NCBI GenBank assembly: GCA_003427395.1
Contig: BFEA01000081.1
Coordinates: 312,720 to 333,835, forward strand
Direction of reading: 5' to 3'
Length of the DNA stretch: 21,116 nucleotides
Origin: Chara braunii
Lineage: Eukaryota; Streptophyta; Charophyceae; Charales; Characeae
The position numbers were made by a program, and so were the translations under genes. The first letter of the stretch is position 1. The number at the start of each line of letters is the position of its first letter. The notes under the pieces were generated by a model. It made no database searches and was not told where the DNA came from. It was given only the letters and a program-made list of their open reading frames with translations. This document shows, piece after piece, positions 17,200 to 21,116 of the stretch.

Positions 17200-17720
17200 T
17201 AGATAGTCGGTCCGGAGAGTTAGCACCTCGGGGCTCGACATACGGGTCAGTCTTAAGGCATTCTACCTCGCGTATGCCTATGAGAAAACACCCTCGGCTG
17301 GCCTACCTCTGCGGCTGCATGTAAAAGCCTTCGCGCGTGGGTCAGTAGCTCAGCCGGGATACGTCCACCTAAGGGATGGTGACAGCTCCCGCAGGTGGAG
17401 GTAATGTTGTACCTCGTGGGATCCCTAACCTGTCGTAGGGAGTCGCGAGAGGTATAGCACGCGCGCACGGTTGGAGTGGTGTTTACGTTAAAGTGACAAA
17501 GGAAACTCCTGCGTGACACGACCGTGAGGTCCGACACCAAACTACTTTGCGTCTAGGGTGTGGGACCGCCGCGCGCGACAGCGCTGCTGTTTCCACTGCG
17601 AAATGAAAGAAGGCTGTGTTTTGTACCCACGGCTCGTGTCTTGAGTTGTGGCCGAGGCGGTTCAGACTTTGAAGCTTGCGTATAGCGGAGCTCATTTGCG
17701 GCGAACTGAAGGGTCGTCAA
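17200..17720. other. CpG-rich segment
   Basis: CG dinucleotides are frequent here compared with both flanks. Minus-strand frames of 95 and 70 codons start at 17540 and 17695. The second begins MSSAIRKLQSLNRLGHNSRH, basic and without acidic residues, as in a targeting peptide, but nothing else supports a gene. Confidence 0.35.
17338..17425 (+). ncRNA. Possible structured Pol III-type element
   Basis: TAGCTCAGCCGG at 17346-17357 matches the A-box consensus completely. Downstream TCCACCT pairs with AGGTGGA (about 17364-17400) and GAGGTA with TACCTC (about 17398-17417). There is no clear B box or T-run, and the sequence does not fold as a tRNA. A SINE fragment is the simplest reading. Confidence 0.3.
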
Positions 17721-17976
17721 GGAGTCAACGGCTGAAGGCTGACTTCCGTTTGACTAGACTACGACGCACTTTGGTTGCCATTGTGGGGCCCTCAGGGGAC
17801 TAAAGGTATCAAGGCCCTCTCCTGCGAGTCTGAGTGCACCATTCTTGTATTTGAGAGTCTTAAGTTGTCTCCTTCTGTCCTTCTTAATCTAAGTCTAGTC
17901 CTGTTCTGAGATGAAGGCGGCAAGCGGTATTGCAACCCATAGGACCGCAGCAAGACTCTGTGGGGAGTCATCTCAC

Positions 17977-18033
17977 CGATTGCGGGAGCTCTACCGAAAC
18001 TCAGGAGGACTTTTGGAGGCAGAGAACTAAAAG
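17977..18033 (+). pseudogene. Coding-like segment RLRELYRNSGGLLEAEN, copy 2
   Basis: This is the homologue of 14810-14866. The shared frame ends in AAC-TAA-AAG|GTAACC, so this copy carries a stop just before the donor-like site. The first 16 bases are identical in the two copies, while upstream sequence is unrelated by eye. That places the left edge of the shared segment near 17975. Confidence 0.4.
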
Positions 18034-18102
18034 GTAACCATTATTTTCCCTCTACTATAAGCCCGGATATAACCCTTATTTATATTCCTTGATATGCTTT
18101 GA

Positions 18103-18143
18103 GTGTCCCCCTACTTTGACTTTCAGTTTGACTTTCAGGACAC
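18103..18143. repeat. Hairpin enclosing a 12-bp direct repeat
   Basis: GTGTCC (18103-18108) pairs with GGACAC (18138-18143). TTTGACTTTCAG occurs twice in tandem between and up to the right arm (18115-18126, 18127-18138). Confidence 0.7.
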
Positions 18144-18285
18144 AAACCAGGTTAAGTAAATGAATGTTTGTGTAATGTCGGTTTCAGTTTTATTGTCTGA
18201 CTTAAAGCAGATTGTGGGATTGCATCCTGGGGGAAGGATGAGAGAAAGGCAATATTGCATGTGTCTGACCGGGCAACCAAAGGCC

Positions 18286-18313
18286 GGCCCAGTTCCATAA
18301 GTTTGGGAAGGCC
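18286..18313 (+). repeat. Hairpin array element 1
   Basis: GGCC/GGCC, 4 bp, around a 20-nt loop beginning CAGTTCC and ending GGGAA. An alternative register uses AGGCC at 18281-18285. The shortest stem of the set. Confidence 0.65.
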
Positions 18314-18344
18314 TAGTGCTTTGTTTATTTTGGATTGCTTGGAG

Positions 18345-18380
18345 AACCAGACATGTTCCATAAGTTTGGGTAGTCTGGTT
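18345..18380 (+). repeat. Hairpin array element 2
   Basis: AACCAGAC (18345-18352) pairs perfectly with GTCTGGTT (18373-18380) around the 20-nt core ending GGGTA. Confidence 0.9.
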
Positions 18381-18419
18381 GCTCTGACTTGTGAGGGCTG
18401 ACTGTGATTGATTTTTAGG

Positions 18420-18455
18420 GACCAAGCGTGTTCCATAAGTTTAGGTGGCTTGGTC
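18420..18455 (+). repeat. Hairpin array element 3
   Basis: GACCAAGC (18420-18427) pairs perfectly with GCTTGGTC (18448-18455). The core has TTTAGG where others have TTTGGG. Confidence 0.9.
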
Positions 18456-18502
18456 GCCTTGTTTACTTTGGGTTTTTCAGTTTCTTTAGTTCCTGAACGA
18501 GG

Positions 18503-18542
18503 AGGTCTGAACATGTTCCATAAGTTTGGGTGGCTCTGCCTT
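18503..18542 (+). repeat. Hairpin array element 4 (imperfect)
   Basis: AGGTCTGAAC opposite GCTCTGCCTT gives seven of ten pairs including one G-T. The core is intact, so the loop is conserved although the stem has decayed. Confidence 0.75.
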
Positions 18543-18580
18543 TTCCTTCTTTGATTTTAAGAGAAAATAATTCAGGCTGA

Positions 18581-18620
18581 GGACCAAGACATGTTCCATA
18601 AGTTTGGGTGGTCTTGGTCC
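18581..18620 (+). repeat. Hairpin array element 5
   Basis: GGACCAAGAC (18581-18590) pairs perfectly with GTCTTGGTCC (18611-18620). Compared with element 3, one extra A/T pair sits next to the loop. Confidence 0.92.
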
Positions 18621-18690
18621 AACGCCTTGCACATGCTGGAACCAGAAGGTTACAACTTGATTATACTTTATTACTATTACTTATGAACAG

Positions 18691-18735
18691 GCTAGTCAGA
18701 CAGAGTTCCATAAGTTTGGGTGGTATGACAATAGC
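18691..18735 (+). repeat. Hairpin array element 6
   Basis: GCTAGTCA (18691-18698) pairs with TGAC-AA-TAGC (18726-18735, two bulged bases). The stem sits a few bases further from the core than in the other copies. Confidence 0.65.
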
Positions 18736-18796
18736 TTATCACCAACTGAAGAGAGTACTAATTAAAAACAAAATAGGGGTACGAAGGGCCGACTGA

Positions 18797-18812
18797 ATCT
18801 TGAGCTCAAGAT
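18797..18812. repeat. Perfect 16-bp palindrome
   Basis: ATCTTGAGCTCAAGAT, in the gap between array elements 6 and 7. Confidence 0.85.
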
Positions 18813-18892
18813 GATCGGTTCAATTATATGCTACCTCAAAAGACTAAGTGCAGACGAGTATATAAAGTTGAGATATTTAAACAGTTCAGGGC

Positions 18893-18910
18893 GACTAGGG
18901 TGGCCTAGTC
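18893..18910. repeat. Perfect 7-bp hairpin
   Basis: GACTAGG (18893-18899) and CCTAGTC (18904-18910) around GTGG, between array elements 6 and 7. It lacks the TTCCATAAG core. Confidence 0.8.
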
Positions 18911-18967
18911 ATATGCTCAAAGAAAAGAAAAGTTGTTGTGCCTTGTGTTTGTGTGTACTCCTTGGTT

Positions 18968-19005
18968 GAGCTAGACATGTTCCATAAGTTTGGGTAGTTT
19001 AGCTT
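18968..19005 (+). repeat. Hairpin array element 7
   Basis: GAGCTAGAC (18968-18976) pairs with GTTTAGCTT (18997-19005) over nine positions, two of them G-T. The core is identical to element 2. It lies 274 bp beyond element 6. Confidence 0.85.
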
Positions 19006-19204
19006 TATGCCCTATGTAAGCTGGGTATAAAGGGGTAAATCATTGAAAGACTACGAACTATTGTTTGTCCAGGTTGACTTGGGGATGGTGAGAGTACTTA
19101 CCTTTGTGGTTTGACTTGCATATGGCTGAGTGAGATTAATACTTAGTCAGAGTTTTAGTTTGATAGGTAGCTGCTTTAGTTGCTCGCCACGTCCTAGAGT
19201 CATA

Positions 19205-19620
19205 GGAGTTAGTTTCAATTCCTGCATTTTCTAAGCTAAGTTTATTTTACTTAGATCAATTCTCGCATTTTCTGGGATCTTTTGTTATACTTAGCTTTGT
19301 ATAAATTTTGGTAAGTTACTTTCTCTACGGGAAGCGCTGCCGAAATTTCTGCAAATCCAAGGAGTTAGTCAACTTTTGACTTTTCAAAGTTCAACTTGTC
19401 TAAATTTTATACGGCGTCGTAAAAATCTAGAAAGTCTCATTTTCTAAAAGGAGTGCTGCCCAAATTTTTGCTAATTCAGGGAGTTAGACAAAATTTGACT
19501 TTAGAAAGTTCAAGATTATTTATGTTTTTATATTCGGGCTGATATAAATCTTGGAAAGACATTTTTCCTATGGGAAGCGCGGCCAAATTTTCTTAGTTTA
19601 AGAGGAGATATAATATATTT
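19205..19620. repeat. ~121-bp A/T-rich tandem repeat
   Basis: GGGAAGCGCTGCCGAAATTT-like words occur at about 19329, 19449 and 19572. GGAGTTAGT.AACTTTTGAC..AAAGTTCAA-like words follow at about 19360 and 19480, giving periods of 120-123. A more diverged unit (GGAGTTAGTTTCAATTCCTG) lies at about 19205, and the third monomer decays near 19620. I see no open frame. Length and composition resemble a satellite or the tandem repeats found inside some large retroelements. Confidence 0.75.
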
Positions 19621-20200
19621 TGACAGGTGGCGATTTTTGCAATCCACTCTGTATAGAGGAGATTATGCCAGAGTCTACTTTTCTTTGGGCAGTGGCTTAG
19701 AGGTAGACTTTGACTGATCTTGTAGAAGGATCTTGGGTGAGGATGTGTTATGGAGCTGTATTCTCCGTACACTTACGACTTTAACTTGGGGATTGCCCTG
19801 CCTTGTGTTACAGGTCTTCTTGATTGATTGATTCAAAATTTGGGCTAGATTCATCTTGGTCCTACAAGGATCATCTTCTGTTATCACAAGTAACAGGTCG
19901 GTTGTCGATTTGTCGGTTTACGATTTAACTCCAATCCATTTTTGTCACTCAACCTAAAGGCTTTAGCCTTGTGATTTAAACTGTTTTATTGTATTTTCAC
20001 GCAGACTTTATTTGAATGGTCATTTAAAGAAAAGTACTAAGTATTTTATTTTGAGAGTTGCACAAAGAGTGAGGCTTGTATGGCTAAAAACAAGGGGTGT
20101 GAGTGCAGAGAATGGTTGAAGTTGACCCTGTGTAGTGCATGGACTTTTTGGTTGAATCTGTGTATGCTTGGTGATTCGGACTTTGGATTTGACTGCCTGC
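19621..20200. other. Unassigned stretch
   Basis: It holds the second TGTTAT..TAACAGGTCGGT hairpin (about 19878-19902) and T-rich runs. The only frame on offer, 70 codons on the minus strand (19675-19887), has no recognisable features. Confidence 0.5.
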
Positions 20201-20281
20201 GCTCACATACATATATATATGGCTGAGAGGAGTCTCGCTGTGACTGTGAGAAGTGATCGTCATATATTAATAACCCTTCAT

Positions 20282-20289
20282 TATATATG

Positions 20290-20348
<59 letters not shown>
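20282..20348. repeat. (TA)n microsatellite with ATGT interruptions
   Basis: Alternating TA with three TATG interruptions. A shorter (CATA)/(TA) tract lies at 20204-20220. Tyr/Ile repeats in both strands' frames are its translation. Confidence 0.95.
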
Positions 20349-20461
20349 GCTTATGACTTGGGTATTTTCGCGCGGCCTACTGTGACCGTGCGTAAGGGTT
20401 AAAGAAATTATGTTTTTGAGAAAAAAGGGAGATCTTTTTTTATCCTTTTGCTTTTTAGAAT

Positions 20462-20603
20462 TTATAGTTGGATGTTGTAGTCCGTGACAACCGTCAAAGT
20501 CAAACCCCTTGACTTCTCCCCAAACCCTAGATGATGGAGCTGGTCTCCAGGGCAATAAGAGACGATTGCCACAATAGGTATGAACCTGTGTACCACCCAC
20601 TCT
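20462..20603 (-). CDS. Possible terminal exon, minus strand (~47 codons)
   Basis: An unrecognised candidate. The minus strand has a good acceptor, CCCTCTTCTGCACCCTGCAG|, placing the first exon base at 20603. From there the frame starting EWVVHRFIPIVAIVSYCPGD runs open to TAA at 20462-20464 (end TLTVVTDYNIQL). A second frame across the acceptor is open too, so the call rests on the acceptor and on the unremarkable residue mix. No upstream exon with a matching donor was found, and no function can be suggested. Confidence 0.2.
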
Positions 20604-20660
20604 CTGCAGGGTGCAGAAGAGGGTATGGTTCTCAACCGGACTTCGTGGTTGTCCAACTTC

Positions 20661-20676
20661 GAGAGATCAGTCTCTC
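20661..20676. repeat. Perfect 6-bp hairpin
   Basis: GAGAGA-TCAG-TCTCTC. Confidence 0.7.
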
Positions 20677-20708
20677 AAGGCGCATGTCAGCCAACACTTG
20701 AGTGTCGA

Positions 20709-20739
20709 ACGCGACCCTCGGGATTAACGAGGATCGCGT
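20709..20739. repeat. Strong 11-bp hairpin with one mismatch
   Basis: ACGCGA-c-CCTCG pairs with CGAGG-a-TCGCGT around GGATTAA. It sits 33 bp after the 20661 hairpin, so a small folded RNA is conceivable. Confidence 0.8.
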
Positions 20740-21020
20740 GAGTATGGGTACTACATAGTACACCATCATTGTGATCGCTTGCGTACGCTTGCATTGCGAA
20801 TCGATATGCGTTAGCCTTGCGTCCGCGTGATTTTATACAAAGTCTCGCGCGCGATGTCTATCCGATTTCCGCATCGAAAAGTTATGGGATGGCTACTAAG
20901 GGGCTAGGAGTGTTGTCACGTTTGTTTGTTTTGTGTCGTTCTATATATGTGCGTATGTGTGTGTGCTTTTATTTTTGTATTCTTAAGAGTGGTGCATGCG
21001 TGGTCTATGGGATGCAGTGT
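20740..21020. other. Unassigned stretch
   Basis: A 78-codon plus frame (20817-21053) has no recognisable feature. TATATATGTGCGTATGTGTGTG at 20942-20963 is a short degenerate TG tract. Confidence 0.5.
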
Positions 21021-21027
21021 CGTACCC

Positions 21028-21116
21028 CCGTTCACCGTTCACGGGGTCTGTGAACGGAGCCGGTCATAGAGTTCACGGAATTCACGACACGGGAGTTCAT
21101 GGAGTTCACGGAGAGC
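21028..21116. repeat. GTTCACGG array with an inverted repeat, open at window edge
   Basis: CCGTTCAC occurs at 21028-21035 and 21035-21042. The second pairs perfectly with GTGAACGG (21050-21057) around GGGGTCT. It is followed by GTTCACGGAATTCACG and GGAGTTCATGGAGTTCACGG, so TTCACGR words recur every 9-15 bases up to the end of the window. The array probably continues outside. Confidence 0.75.

Larger units (their letters stand above)
18286..19005 (+). repeat. Array of seven hairpins with a constant 20-nt loop
   Basis: Seven copies of a core close to ATGTTCCATAAGTTTGGGTG have GTTCC starting at 18292, 18355, 18430, 18515, 18593, 18705 and 18979 (spacing 63, 75, 85, 78, 112, 274). Each core is flanked by a short inverted repeat whose sequence differs between copies. 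Spacers between hairpins are not alike by eye, so the conserved unit is loop plus stem and not a long tandem monomer. G-T positions in copies 4 and 7 have G on the left arm and T on the right, which is a G-U pair only if the plus strand is the RNA. Minus-strand frames show PKLMEHVW recurring, which is the translated core in frames with no other gene-like feature. Confidence 0.9.

Noticed and set aside
18135-18514. Minus frames with recurring PKLMEHVW
   Set aside because: The recurrence is the translated 20-nt hairpin core and appears in more than one frame. Stem covariation argues for nucleic-acid structure and not protein.
18286-19005. CRISPR array
   Set aside because: The cores are only 20 nt, the spacing is irregular (63-274 bp), and each is embedded in its own inverted repeat. 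The context is eukaryotic and no cas-like genes are near.
20168-20600. Tyr/Ile-rich frames including a 184-codon minus frame
   Set aside because: They run through the (TA)n microsatellite.

Overview
This is eukaryotic nuclear DNA, almost all of it non-coding. The grounds are: long di-, tri- and tetranucleotide microsatellites, (TTA)n tracts of 50-130 bp, a 23-base G run, CAG|GTAAGT-type splice donors with no long open frame beside them, internal Pol III promoter boxes, and no operon-like gene packing. The ambiguous bases at 14734-14870 suggest draft Sanger sequence. I cannot name the organism; a multicellular alga, a plant-like protist or an invertebrate would all fit. I recognise no complete protein-coding gene. 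The longest open frames (up to 212 codons) are translations of simple or one-sidedly composed sequence.

Layout. 1-910: three or four diverged copies of a unit built as (GT)n, G-run, GACCCCTCCCC, (AATC)n, poly-A. 880-1060: GC-rich palindromic block. 1060-3890: unassigned, with one 18-bp palindrome. 3890-4800: degenerate ~176-bp tandem repeat with a hairpin in several units. 5332-5955: short direct repeats, the second and longer copy of the palindrome, and a run of perfect hairpins. 6339-6447: tRNA-like element with A box, B box, hairpin and T-run. 7440-9165: repeat family A, two diverged copies. 9499-14552: repeat family B, diverged units of about 0.5 kb each carrying a (TTA)n tract; several also carry a minus-strand splice-donor-like site next to a short open frame, the best exon candidate being 10539-10712. 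11780-12477: CA-rich cryptic simple sequence. 12496-12552: a pair of hairpins. 14810-14866 and 17977-18033: two copies of a coding-like segment. 15250-15975: ~163-bp tandem repeat built of GATAAG/CTTATC hairpins. 18286-19005: seven copies of a hairpin with a nearly constant 20-nt loop and changing stems. 19205-19620: ~121-bp tandem repeat. The end holds TA microsatellites, a possible terminal exon and a GTTCAC array.

Main point of interest. At 18286-19005 the loop is conserved (consensus ATGTTCCATAAGTTTGGGTG) while the flanking stems differ between copies yet mostly stay complementary (AACCAGAC/GTCTGGTT, GACCAAGC/GCTTGGTC, GGACCAAGAC/GTCTTGGTCC). The same constant-loop, covarying-stem pattern recurs at 12496-12552 and, more weakly, at 3979-4742. 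This is either selection for RNA or cruciform structure, or a mutational process that keeps rebuilding palindromes. No gene network can be described.
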